Positions 48,976-58,063 of a stretch of 64,000 bases of DNA are shown piece by piece; position 1 is the first letter of the stretch; each line of letters begins with the position of its first letter. The stretch comes from Tsuneonella deserti (GTDB lineage Bacteria > Pseudomonadota > Alphaproteobacteria > Sphingomonadales > Sphingomonadaceae). The DNA is taken from the NCBI RefSeq assembly GCF_014644315.1, contig NZ_BMKL01000001.1, positions 1,127,001-1,191,000 of the forward strand, written 5' to 3'. Position numbers and translations under genes: made by a program. Under the pieces are notes generated by a model. That model worked only from the letters and a program-made list of their open reading frames with translations, did no database searches and was not told the origin of the DNA.

Positions 48976-51609
48976 AGTGGGGGTTCACACATTTGGGCTG
49001 TAGGCCCGGGAAGCGGCGCTCAAGCGCCAGGCGAAACTTCGGATAAGGCTCAGGAGCCGCTGAATCTCGACGAGAACTGGGAGCAAGAGGCCGCGCCGCT
49101 GGAAGAGAACTGGGCAGAAGAGCCCCTCCGCCCACACCGGGGCGGGATCATCGCCCCGATCCTTGCCGGTACCGCAGGCGCTGCATGGACCGGCTTCTAT
49201 GGCTGGGCTCACTTGGAGGAAGTGCGCGCCGGGATTTCACCTATCGGCGGGGCGCGCTTGCTCGTCGACTGGTCGATTCCCACCCTGCTCGTGATGGTGC
49301 TGTGGCTGCTCGCCATGCGAACCAGCCGACGCGAGGCGAACCGCTTCAGCGATGCGGCGAGCTCGCTGCAGAGCGCCAGCGGCTCGCTCGAGGTGCGTCT
49401 GTCGGCCGTCAACCGCGAGCTGAGCCTTGCCCGCGAGTTTCTCGCCGCCCAGACCCGTGAGCTCGATTCCCTCGGGCGGGTAGCGACCCAGCGCGTTTCG
49501 GAACACGCGGATCGGCTCCAGGAGCTGATTCGAGACAACGGCGCTCAGGTGGACGCGATATCGAGCGTCAGCCGCACGGCACTCGACAACATGAACAAGC
49601 TGCGCGACGATCTCCCGGTGGTCGCGAATGCGGCGCGCGACGTTTCGAACCAGATCGGCAATGCCGGAAACACCGCGCACGCACACCTTGCCGAACTGAT
49701 CGCCGGCTTCAATCGCCTCAACGAATTCGGCCAGGCCAGCGAGCGTCAGGTCGGCGTTCTGCGCGGCAAGGTGGATGCCGCCATCGCGGGCTTCGAAGCG
49801 CAGGCGCTTCAGCTCGATGAGATCGCGGGAACCCGCTTCGCTGCCTTGCGTGAAAAGAGCGACGAGTTCCGGGGCGAACTGGACGGCCGCGAGATCGATG
49901 CGCTGGCGGCGATGCGCCATCGCGCCGACCGCTTGCGCGAGGAAGTCGCCAGTACCGCCGCCGCTCTTGAGGCGCAGGAGGAAGAGCTGCTGAAATCGCT
50001 TCAGGCGCGTCTGAGTTCGCTGCGGGAAGGTGCCGCCACTGTTGGCGCGGGCCTTGCAGGGCACGAGCGCGAAGCGCTCGCGGCGTGGAGCAAGCGACTA
50101 GAGGCGATGAAGGCAGACCTCGAAACCGCCATTCGCCACGTCGAGAAAGTCGATGCGGCGGCGAAGGCGGGAGCGGTCGAGCGGTTGCAGACTATCCGTC
50201 AGGAGGCGGAACTCGTCGATGCCAAGCTCACCGAATCGCATACCATCTTCGTGACCGAAGTCGAAAAGCGGCGGGCTGAAGCCGGCGCTCTCGCGCATGA
50301 ACAGGCGCAGCAAATCGGTCAGCAGCTCACCGCTCTTGATATGGCCATGGAGGAACGGCGCGCGGCTCAACTCGCCCGGTCGGCCGCGCTGGCTGAGCAA
50401 AGTGAAGCGATCGGCGAACGTCTCGACTCCCTCGGCGCTGAAATGCGCCGTGCCGGTGAGCTTGGCCGCACCGCCGAGGCCGCGCTTGCCGCTGCGATCG
50501 ATGCATTGGCTTTGCGGCTCTCCGCGAGCCGTGAGGCGCTCGGCAACACCGACCAGGCGGTGGCGGAACTTACCGACGCGAGCGTTCGTCTGCTGGAGCT
50601 CATACGGGCGAGCGCCGAGCACACGAGAACCGATCTGCCGGCCGCACTGGGTAATGCCGAGGAGCGCCTGAACGAGTTGGGCGGCCAGGGGGAGAAGCTG
50701 ACCCTGATGCTGAGCACCGCGAGCGATCGCAGCCGCGAGCTGTCGGAGTATGTTCTCACGGCGAGCACCGATAGCAGTGCCGCCATGGAGGGACTGAAGT
50801 CACTCCATGCGGAAGTCGCCGCAGCCCACGCGGAAAATGCGGAGCTCATTGCGGGCCTGCGCGCGCAACTGGACGATCTTGCGCAATCGAGCCGAGACGT
50901 CGCGACCGACGCTCAGGGACCGCTTCGCGATGCGATCACCCAGCTTGAGACGTCTGCGCGTGCCGCCGTCCGTGCCGTTCACGAGAACAGCACCGGCCAG
51001 ATCGAAGCGCTTGCTCAACGCATCGGGACCGATGCTGCAGCGGTAATAGACCGGGTCGTGCAGGAACATGTTACCAGCGCGATAGCCGAGCTGGACGATA
51101 CCGCCGCGCGGGCTGCCGGAGCGGGGCGTGAAGTCGCGGTGCAGCTGCGCGACCAGCTGGCGCGGGTCAACGAGCTCGCCGGAAATCTCGAAAACCGCGT
51201 GGCGCATGCCCGCCAGCGGGCCGAGGAGCAGGTGGATACGGACTTCTCGCGGCGCGTCGCGCTGATAACGGAGAGCCTCAACTCCAACGCAATCGATATC
51301 GCCAAGGCCTTGTCGAGCGACGTGACGGATACCGCGTGGGAAAGCTATCTCCGCGGCGACCGTGGCATCTTCACCCGCCGCGCGGTCCGCCTGATCGACA
51401 ACACCGAAGCGCGTGAGATCGCCGAATTGTTCGAAACCGACAGCGAATTCCGCGAGCATGTCAGCCGATACATTCACGATTTCGAGGCGATGCTGCGCAC
51501 CATGCTGTCTACGCGCGACGGTCACGCGATCGGCGTGACTCTTCTCAGCAGCGACATGGGCAAGCTTTACGTGGCACTGGCCCAGGCGATCGAGCGGCTT
51601 CGCGATTGA
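48973..51609 (+). CDS. Large membrane-anchored coiled-coil protein of unknown function
   Basis: An 878-residue protein: an acidic, Glu-rich N-terminus with a duplicated LDENWEQEAAP / LEENWAEEPL motif (about residues 31-52), two hydrophobic helices (about 60-80 and 92-115), then some 650 residues of heptad-like, Ala/Glu/Leu-rich coiled coil, and a compact C-terminal domain (about 770-878, ESLNSNAIDIAKALSSDV to LAQAIERLRD). The architecture resembles polarity or cell-division scaffolds. I know no assigned function. The start ATG 48973 lacks a Shine-Dalgarno site and the predicted -10 would place the transcript start near the ATG, so a leaderless mRNA is possible. Confidence 0.8.
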   Translation: MSGGSHIWAVGPGSGAQAPGETSDKAQEPLNLDENWEQEAAPLEENWAEEPLRPHRGGIIAPILAGTAGAAWTGFYGWAHLEEVRAGISPIGGARLLVDWSIPTLLVMVLWLLAMRTSRREANRFSDAASSLQSASGSLEVRLSAVNRELSLAREFLAAQTRELDSLGRVATQRVSEHADRLQELIRDNGAQVDAISSVSRTALDNMNKLRDDLPVVANAARDVSNQIGNAGNTAHAHLAELIAGFNRLNEFGQASERQVGVLRGKVDAAIAGFEAQALQLDEIAGTRFAALREKSDEFRGELDGREIDALAAMRHRADRLREEVASTAAALEAQEEELLKSLQARLSSLREGAATVGAGLAGHEREALAAWSKRLEAMKADLETAIRHVEKVDAAAKAGAVERLQTIRQEAELVDAKLTESHTIFVTEVEKRRAEAGALAHEQAQQIGQQLTALDMAMEERRAAQLARSAALAEQSEAIGERLDSLGAEMRRAGELGRTAEAALAAAIDALALRLSASREALGNTDQAVAELTDASVRLLELIRASAEHTRTDLPAALGNAEERLNELGGQGEKLTLMLSTASDRSRELSEYVLTASTDSSAAMEGLKSLHAEVAAAHAENAELIAGLRAQLDDLAQSSRDVATDAQGPLRDAITQLETSARAAVRAVHENSTGQIEALAQRIGTDAAAVIDRVVQEHVTSAIAELDDTAARAAGAGREVAVQLRDQLARVNELAGNLENRVAHARQRAEEQVDTDFSRRVALITESLNSNAIDIAKALSSDVTDTAWESYLRGDRGIFTRRAVRLIDNTEAREIAELFETDSEFREHVSRYIHDFEAMLRTMLSTRDGHAIGVTLLSSDMGKLYVALAQAIERLRD

Positions 51610-51615
51610 GAGCGT

Positions 51616-51876
51616 TCAGTACAGGGCGAGAAGGTCGTCTGTGGTGATCCACCCGTTGACGTAATTGGCGACATAAAGGGCCGTAAGGGCAGCCGAAAGC
51701 AGGGTCGCCCCCACCACGATCCGAAGCGGCCGGAAGTTCGCCGGCGCGCTATCGGCCTGCCCGGGCACCCGTTCGATGCCCAGCTCCTCGTGCGTCTTCA
51801 CTCCAAAAGGCAGCAGGACGAAGGCACTGGCGACCCAGAACAGGAAGTAGATCGCCAGGATCGAGGTCCAACTCAT
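51616..51876 (-). CDS. DUF1467 family membrane protein
   Basis: An 86-residue protein with two transmembrane helices (about residues 6-26 and 52-71) and the conserved loop FGVKTHEELGIERVPGQADSAP typical of DUF1467. The function is unknown. It is coupled to rnj (ATGA overlap) and ends six bases from the convergent coiled-coil gene; its position after rnj is common in alphaproteobacteria. Confidence 0.88.
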   Translation of the reverse strand: MSWTSILAIYFLFWVASAFVLLPFGVKTHEELGIERVPGQADSAPANFRPLRIVVGATLLSAALTALYVANYVNGWITTDDLLALY

Positions 51877-53528
51877 CCGCGTTCACTCCCCGGGAGCAGA
51901 ACGCGCACCTGCGGCCGTTTTCCAGACCAGCGCGTTGCCGCCCTGCGCGCAGCCAAGCGGGCAGCTTCGATCACATCTTCCCGATTGCGGGCGGCGGCAC
52001 CTTTGAGGCGAGCGATCGCATCCGCGATATCCGATTGCGCCTCGGAGACGAAGGCGCCGTAATCTTCGTCGAGCGGCAGTCCCACTCCTTCGACCTGGAC
52101 TTGCCGTTGGGGACCGACGGCAACGACGACCAGCCCTTCTCGTGCGATACGGCGGCGCATGGCCATCGCCTCGCCATCGGCAGGGGCTATGATGTCGCCA
52201 TCCAGGATAAGTCGGCCCGCGCGGACTTCCGCGATCTTGCCCGGCTTGCCTGGAGCAAGACGGACCAGATCCCCGTTCTTCTGCACCACCGCCTTCGGGA
52301 TGCCTCGCGCAAGGCCGAGACGCGCTTGCTCGGTCATGTGGCGCATCTCCCCGTGGACGGGGACGAGGATCCGGGGCCGTAGCCATGTGTAGAGGGCTTC
52401 CAACTCGGGGCGGCCCGGGTGGCCTGAAACGTGGATGGCGCTTTGCCGGTCGGTGACGACGACAATCCCTCGCTCTGCGAGCAGGTTCTGAATGCGCCCG
52501 ACCGAAATCTCGTTTCCGGGGATCTGCCTGCTGGAGAAAAGCACGACATCCCCTTCGGTCAGATCGATGGGATGCTGCTTCTCGGCAATGCGAGCGAGCG
52601 CGGCCCGCGGCTCCCCCTGCCCCCCGGTGGCGACGATCAGCACCTCACCGCGAGGCAGGTTCATCGCTGTGTCGAAATCCACCAGTTCGGGGAATTCGGT
52701 CAGATACCCATTGTCCTGCGAGACCTCGATCATCCGGTCGAGCGAGCGCCCCGCTACGCACAGCCGGCGGCCGGTCGCCTGGGCCACCGCTCCGAGCGTG
52801 TGGAGCCGTGCAACATTGCTGGCGAAGGTGGTTACCAGCACGCGCCGGCCATCCCACCTGGCGACTTCTTCATGCAGGGCCCGATAGACCGCTCCCTCGG
52901 AACCGCTTTCGGCGGGGTTGAAGACGTTGGTCGAATCGCAGACGAGCGCCAGGACCCCTTCGTCGCCGATCTCGCACAGCTCTTCCTCGGTGGTCGGCTC
53001 CCCGATGATCGGCTCTTCGTCAAGCTTCCAGTCGCCGGTGTGAAAGACGCGCCCATGCGGCGTGTCGATCAACAGCGCGTGGCCCTCCGCGATCGAGTGC
53101 GCCAGCGGAACATAGGCTATGTCGAACGGGCCCAGCGCGAAGCTGTCATTGTGCTCGATGACATTGAGTTCGACCTCGTCCACGAGACCGGCCTCGGCAA
53201 GTTTTCTCCGGACCAGGTCGGCGGTGAACGGTGTCGCATAAAGCGGCACGCCAAGTTCGGCGGCGAAATACGGCACCGCGCCGATATGATCCTCATGCGC
53301 GTGGGTGAGTACGATACCCACCAGCGAGTCCGTCCGCTCCTCGATGAACTCGAGGTCGGCGAACACCAGGTCGACCCCGGGGTACTCGTTCCCGCTGAAG
53401 GTCATCCCCAGATCGACCATCAGCCACTGGCCCTGACAGCCGTAGAGATTGACGTTCATGCCAATCTCGCCCGACCCGCCGAGGGCGAGAAACAGCAGTT
53501 CGTCTTCGGGTGTGAAGTCCTTTTTCAC
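51873..53528 (-). CDS. rnj: Ribonuclease J
   Basis: Metallo-beta-lactamase/beta-CASP nuclease with 5'-3' exo- and endonuclease activity in mRNA decay and rRNA maturation. The 551-residue protein has the zinc-binding [10 protein letters not shown], the [13 protein letters not shown] segment, [25 protein letters not shown] and VHGEMRHM. Length is normal for the alphaproteobacterial enzyme. The start is GTG 53528, overlapping the coaX stop (GTGA). It lies downstream of the nuo genes with birA and coaX, as usual in the class. Confidence 0.95.
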   Translation of the reverse strand: MKKDFTPEDELLFLALGGSGEIGMNVNLYGCQGQWLMVDLGMTFSGNEYPGVDLVFADLEFIEERTDSLVGIVLTHAHEDHIGAVPYFAAELGVPLYATPFTADLVRRKLAEAGLVDEVELNVIEHNDSFALGPFDIAYVPLAHSIAEGHALLIDTPHGRVFHTGDWKLDEEPIIGEPTTEEELCEIGDEGVLALVCDSTNVFNPAESGSEGAVYRALHEEVARWDGRRVLVTTFASNVARLHTLGAVAQATGRRLCVAGRSLDRMIEVSQDNGYLTEFPELVDFDTAMNLPRGEVLIVATGGQGEPRAALARIAEKQHPIDLTEGDVVLFSSRQIPGNEISVGRIQNLLAERGIVVVTDRQSAIHVSGHPGRPELEALYTWLRPRILVPVHGEMRHMTEQARLGLARGIPKAVVQKNGDLVRLAPGKPGKIAEVRAGRLILDGDIIAPADGEAMAMRRRIAREGLVVVAVGPQRQVQVEGVGLPLDEDYGAFVSEAQSDIADAIARLKGAAARNREDVIEAARLAARRAATRWSGKRPQVRVLLPGSERG

Positions 53529-54316
53529 GCGCCCGCGCCCCGCTTGCCGGCTCTCTCGGCCAGTATTGCCAGGCCCTCGAGCGTCAGGTCCGCATCGACC
53601 GCATCAAAGATACTGGTGTGCTCATCGAACAGGATCGCGAGCCCGCCCGTGGCGATCACTCGCGCAGGCCGTCCGATTTCCTCGCGCATGCGGGCGATCA
53701 GCCCCTCCATAAGCGCCACGTAACCCCAGTAGACCCCAATCAGCATCTGATCTTCGGTATTCGTGCCGATCACGCTGCTGCTCCTCGGAGCCTCGATCGC
53801 AATCCGCGGCAGCTTGGCGGTGTTTCCGACCAATGCGTCGAGGGACAGGTTAATCCCGGGGGCAATAATTCCACCCTTGTAGGCGCCCGAGAAGTCGATC
53901 GCGTCGAATGTCGTCGCCGTTCCGAAATCGACGACGATCAGGTCGCCCTCGTACTTGGCATGGGCCGCTATGGCATTGAGCGCCCTGTCCGCTCCAAGAG
54001 AGCGTGGTTGATCGACGTCCACCGAGAAGCCCCACTCGGCGGCCCCCTCCCCTGCGACCAGAGGTGTGATGTCGAAATACTTCTCGGCCAGAACAGTCAG
54101 ATTGTGGACTGCGCGGGGAACCACCGAGCCGACGATGATCTGCGTGATCTGCTCGCTTGAATACCCCTCGATCTTGAGCAGCTGGAGCAGCCAGACCGCG
54201 TACTCGTCTCCGGTGCGGCGCGGATCTGTGGCGATGCGCCAGCGCGCCTTGATCTCGCGTCCTTCGAAGAGGGCGAAAACGACGTTGGTGTTGCCGACAT
54301 CGGCAGCGAGCAGCAT
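53525..54316 (-). CDS. coaX: Type III pantothenate kinase
   Basis: First step of coenzyme A synthesis, phosphorylating pantothenate with ATP. The 263-residue ASKHA-fold protein has the phosphate-loop-like [25 protein letters not shown] with the conserved Asp, [14 protein letters not shown] and [15 protein letters not shown]. Type III enzymes are not feedback-inhibited by CoA. It starts 11 bases after birA and is coupled to rnj. Confidence 0.95.
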   Translation of the reverse strand: MLLAADVGNTNVVFALFEGREIKARWRIATDPRRTGDEYAVWLLQLLKIEGYSSEQITQIIVGSVVPRAVHNLTVLAEKYFDITPLVAGEGAAEWGFSVDVDQPRSLGADRALNAIAAHAKYEGDLIVVDFGTATTFDAIDFSGAYKGGIIAPGINLSLDALVGNTAKLPRIAIEAPRSSSVIGTNTEDQMLIGVYWGYVALMEGLIARMREEIGRPARVIATGGLAILFDEHTSIFDAVDADLTLEGLAILAERAGKRGAGA

Positions 54317-54327
54317 TGGCGGATCCT

Positions 54328-55038
54328 TTAACCGATCGATACGTCGCCGGCGTGGATAGGCCGGGTCGTCCCGTCTTCCAAGCGCAGCAGGAGCGAGCCG
54401 TCACCAGCCAGGCCGGCAAAGGTGCCGCCGATCTCGCCGCCGCCCGGCTCGTGAACGCGAAGGGTAGTGCCTGGAGCGTGCGCGACAGCCTGCCAACGGC
54501 GCAGCAGCGGCTCGATCCCGACCGAACGCCAGCGGGCGAGTTCCAGATCGAACGATGCGGCCAGGCTGGCGGCGAAATCGTCCCGGTCGGGCACCGGACC
54601 GAGCGCTGCCAGTGCGATCGTGTCCCGCCCGTCGACCTGCGGAGCCGCAGCGAGGTTGACCCCGATGCCGACGATCACAGCGTCGCCTGCCCGCTCCAGC
54701 AGAATGCCAGCCAGTTTCGCCCGCCCGATCAACAGATCGTTGGGCCATTTAAGCGACAATGCGCCCGGGTCGGCGAGCAGGGGCGCGATGGTCTCGTAAA
54801 CCGCCAAGCCGGTCATCAATGCCAAAGTGGGAGCTGGCGGATCGTGAGGCGCGGGCCGCACGACGGTCGAGCCCATGAAATTGCCGCTGCCGTCGAACCA
54901 TTGACGCCCTTGACGACCACGGCCGGCAGTCTGGCGATCGGCCACGAGCCAATCGCCTTCGCTGACGAAATCCCCGCGCGCGATGGCGGCTGCGAGGTCC
55001 CCGTTGGTCGAACCTGTTTCCGGAACCGTGCTGATCAA
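54328..55038 (-). CDS. birA: Biotin--[acetyl-CoA-carboxylase] ligase
   Basis: Attaches biotin to the carrier protein of biotin-dependent carboxylases. The 236-residue protein begins with the family motif ETGSTNGDL, has the biotin/AMP loop [28 protein letters not shown] and [10 protein letters not shown], and a C-terminal SH3-like domain. There is no N-terminal DNA-binding domain, so it is a ligase only, not a repressor. The start is taken as TTG 55038 because it overlaps the nuoN stop (TTGA); an in-frame ATG at 55089 would add 17 residues inside nuoN. Confidence 0.93.
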   Translation of the reverse strand: MISTVPETGSTNGDLAAAIARGDFVSEGDWLVADRQTAGRGRQGRQWFDGSGNFMGSTVVRPAPHDPPAPTLALMTGLAVYETIAPLLADPGALSLKWPNDLLIGRAKLAGILLERAGDAVIVGIGVNLAAAPQVDGRDTIALAALGPVPDRDDFAASLAASFDLELARWRSVGIEPLLRRWQAVAHAPGTTLRVHEPGGGEIGGTFAGLAGDGSLLLRLEDGTTRPIHAGDVSIG

Positions 55039-56504
55039 GCGGCGAGGAACAGCGCGGCGCTGGCCTTGTCGGCAAGATCGCCGAGCCATCCCGTCAGGAG
55101 GAAGCCGAGCGGCGATACGAACAAAGTCGATCCAATGAGCAGGGACCAGTGCGCCCAGTCGTTGCGGCCCTGCACCTTGTCAGCCGGCTCGTCGAAGAAC
55201 ATCGTCTTGCAGACCATCAGGTAGTAGTAAGCGCTCACCACGCTGCCGACGATCGCCAGTGTTGCGAGTGCGAGCATGCCAGCGTCCACCGCGGCGCGGA
55301 ACACCACCAGTTTGCCCCAGAACCCGAAAAGCGGCGGAATGCCGGCAAGGCTCAGCATCATTATGAGCAGGCACCAGGCGAGCAGCGGGCGGGTGCGGGA
55401 GAGGCCGGCCATTTGGGCGATGGATTCGATCTGGTTGCCTTCCGCATCGCGCAGCATGAGCACCCCGACAAAGCTGCCGATCGACATGGCGACGTAGATG
55501 ACCAGGTACACCAGCATGGCGCTCGCGCCTTCCTGGGTCGCGACCGCGAGGCCGACGAGGATGAAGCCGACGTTGTTGATCGACGAGTAAGCCAGCAGCC
55601 GCTTGATGTTGTCCTGCCCGATGGCGCCCAGCGCACCCACCGCGATCGATGCGAGCGAGGCAAATACCACTACCTGGCGCCATGCATCGGATTGACCGCC
55701 GAACGCTTCCAGCGCCACGCGCATCGTGAGGGCGATCGCCGCGACCTTGGGTGCGGTCGAAAAGAACGTCGTCACCGGGGTCGGCGCGCCCTCATAGACG
55801 TCCGGGGTCCACATGTGGAACGGCACCGCCGAGATCTTGAAGGCCAGGCCGGCGAGTACGAAAATCACGCCGAAAAGGGCGCCGGTGGAAAGCGAACCGC
55901 CTTCGCCAAGCGCGGCGCGGATCCCGTCGAAACTCGTGGTGCCGGTGAACCCGTAGACGAGGCTCATCCCGTAGAGCAGGATGCCGCTGGCGAGTGCACC
56001 CAGGACGAAATACTTCAGGCCCGCTTCTTCCGATCGAGAGTCCACCCGCAGGAACGCGGCCAGCACGTACGCGGCGAGGCTGTTCATCTCGAGCCCGATG
56101 TAGAGTGTCATCAGGTCGCCGGCCGAAACCATGATTCCGGTCCCGAGGACGGCGAACAGGAGAAGCACCGGGTATTCCGCCCGCATCGCGTTCCACTGGT
56201 TGAAGAAGCGCGGAGCGATCATCAGGCAGGCGGCGCCGGAGATGTAGATCAGAAGCTTGGCGAAAGCCGCGAAGGCATCGACGCGCATCTGTCCAAGGAA
56301 CGCCCAGGTGTCGGCGCCCATCGCTCCGCCCGCAAGAACGGGAACCGTGAACGCGGCCGCAGCGGCCATGAGCACGACCGCGGCGATGGAAATGGCGCGA
56401 CTTGCCTTGTCGCCCAGCCAGGCTGCGGCAAGGAGAAGAACGAGCCCCCCGATGCTGAGGATTTCCTCAGGTACGATGAGCTGCAGGGATTGGGTCAGGT
56501 TCAT
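55035..56504 (-). CDS. nuoN: NADH-quinone oxidoreductase subunit N
   Basis: Antiporter-like proton-pumping subunit of complex I, 489 residues with about 14 transmembrane helices. It carries the proton-translocating Glu (GLEMNSLAAYVL), the broken-helix Lys segment KISAVPFHMWTPDVYEGAP and the KRLLAYSSINNVG motif shared with NuoL/M. Full length. It is last of the nuo genes; its ATG shares a base with the nuoM stop. Confidence 0.97.
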   Translation of the reverse strand: MNLTQSLQLIVPEEILSIGGLVLLLAAAWLGDKASRAISIAAVVLMAAAAAFTVPVLAGGAMGADTWAFLGQMRVDAFAAFAKLLIYISGAACLMIAPRFFNQWNAMRAEYPVLLLFAVLGTGIMVSAGDLMTLYIGLEMNSLAAYVLAAFLRVDSRSEEAGLKYFVLGALASGILLYGMSLVYGFTGTTSFDGIRAALGEGGSLSTGALFGVIFVLAGLAFKISAVPFHMWTPDVYEGAPTPVTTFFSTAPKVAAIALTMRVALEAFGGQSDAWRQVVVFASLASIAVGALGAIGQDNIKRLLAYSSINNVGFILVGLAVATQEGASAMLVYLVIYVAMSIGSFVGVLMLRDAEGNQIESIAQMAGLSRTRPLLAWCLLIMMLSLAGIPPLFGFWGKLVVFRAAVDAGMLALATLAIVGSVVSAYYYLMVCKTMFFDEPADKVQGRNDWAHWSLLIGSTLFVSPLGFLLTGWLGDLADKASAALFLAA

Positions 56505-58063
56505 CAGTGAGCCTCCCCTGCACCCGCTTCGCCATGGGTCATGACGTTGGCGGCGTGTGTACGCCCCTTACCTTGAGCGGGGGGCGCCAAGGCGCTGTCA
56601 CCGGCCGGTGCCGCGCGCGAAAGTCGCGCATCGAGGGCAGCGATGTCCTTTCGCATGGGAGCCAGGAAGCTTTCGGGATAGACGCCCATCCACAGCACTG
56701 CCGCAGCGATAGGCGCGAGCATGGCCCATTCGCGAAGGTTCAGATCGCGCATGGCGGCCGCATCCGGATTGACCTGTGCGCCAAAGGCGACGCGGCGGTA
56801 GAGATAGAGCATGTATGCAGCGCCCAGAATGATGCCGGTAGTGCAGACGAGGGTAACCCAGGTGCTGACCTGGTAAGTGCCCGCCAGGCTCAGGAATTCG
56901 CCGACGAAGCCGCTCGTACCCGGCAGGCCAATGCTGGCCATCGTGAACAGCAGGAAGAACAGCGCGTACTTCGGCATGTTGATGCTGAGCCCGCCGTAAC
57001 GGCCGATCTCACGCGTGTGCAGCCGGTCGTAGATGACTCCGACGCACAGGAACAGCGCGCCGGAAACCAAGCCGTGGCTCAGCATCACGATCATCGCGCC
57101 TTCGAGACCCTGCACGTTGAATGCGAACAGGCCGATGGTGACGATCGCCATGTGCGCGACCGACGAATAGGCGATCAGCTTCTTCATGTCGCTCTGGACG
57201 AGCGCGATCAGGCTGGTGACCACGACCGCGATCATGCTCAGGGCGAAGACCAGCCAGGCGAACTGCGCGCTCGCTTCAGGAAACATCGGAAGGCTGAAGC
57301 GGATGAAGCCGTAGCCGCCCATCTTGAGCAGTACGCCCGCGAGGATAACGGAGCCCGCGGTGGGCGCCTGCACGTGTGCGTCGGGAAGCCAGGTATGCAC
57401 CGGCCACATGGGCATCTTCACCGCGAAGCTGGCGAAGAAGGCGAGCCACAGCCATGTCTGCACCCCGGGCGCGAAATCGTACTGCATCAGCGTCGGGATG
57501 TCCGAGGTGCCCGCCTCGTTCATCATCCACAGCATCGCGATCAGCATCACGACCGAGCCGAGCAGGGTGTAGAGGAAGAACTTGTAGCTGGCGTAAATCC
57601 GGTTCGTCCCGCCCCAGATACCGATGATCAGGTACATCGGAATGAGGCCGGCCTCGAAGAAGATGTAGAACAGCAGCAGATCCTGCGAGGCGAACACGCC
57701 GATCATCAGGAGTTCCATGAACAGGAACGCGGCCATGTACTCGCCGACGCGTTTCTCGATCGATTCCCAGCTGGCCAGGATGCAGATCGGCATCAGGAAC
57801 ACGCTCAGCACGATCAGCAGGAGAGCGATCCCGTCGATCCCCAACGCATATTCGAAGCCCGCGAACAGCGGCGCCCGCTCGGTAAACTGCCACTGCGCAC
57901 CGCCGATATCGAAGTTGGCCCACAGGACAATGCCGAGCGCCAGGTCGATCAGCGTGGCGACGAGAGCGACCACGCGCGCCGCCTTGGCCTCGAGGAAGAA
58001 GCACGCCAGCGACCCGACCAGCGGCACGAGAAGCATCACGGAAAGAATCGGGAAGCCCCCCAT
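56504..58063 (-). CDS. nuoM: NADH-quinone oxidoreductase subunit M
   Basis: Antiporter-like complex I subunit of 519 residues. It has the Glu-bearing helix FIFFEAGLIPMYLIIG (start FYIFFEAG), KMPMWPVHTWLPDAHVQAP, KKLIAYSSVAHM and FVGEFLSLAG. The start ATG 58063 ([15 protein letters not shown]) overlaps the nuoL stop (TAATG). A polar C-terminal tail of about 50 residues follows the last helix. Confidence 0.97.
   Translation of the reverse strand: MGGFPILSVMLLVPLVGSLACFFLEAKAARVVALVATLIDLALGIVLWANFDIGGAQWQFTERAPLFAGFEYALGIDGIALLLIVLSVFLMPICILASWESIEKRVGEYMAAFLFMELLMIGVFASQDLLLFYIFFEAGLIPMYLIIGIWGGTNRIYASYKFFLYTLLGSVVMLIAMLWMMNEAGTSDIPTLMQYDFAPGVQTWLWLAFFASFAVKMPMWPVHTWLPDAHVQAPTAGSVILAGVLLKMGGYGFIRFSLPMFPEASAQFAWLVFALSMIAVVVTSLIALVQSDMKKLIAYSSVAHMAIVTIGLFAFNVQGLEGAMIVMLSHGLVSGALFLCVGVIYDRLHTREIGRYGGLSINMPKYALFFLLFTMASIGLPGTSGFVGEFLSLAGTYQVSTWVTLVCTTGIILGAAYMLYLYRRVAFGAQVNPDAAAMRDLNLREWAMLAPIAAAVLWMGVYPESFLAPMRKDIAALDARLSRAAPAGDSALAPPAQGKGRTHAANVMTHGEAGAGEAH

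Noticed and set aside
55149..56510. A 453-codon plus-strand open frame opposite nuoN
   Set aside because: Antisense shadow of nuoN with Arg/His/Glu-rich composition and no family features.
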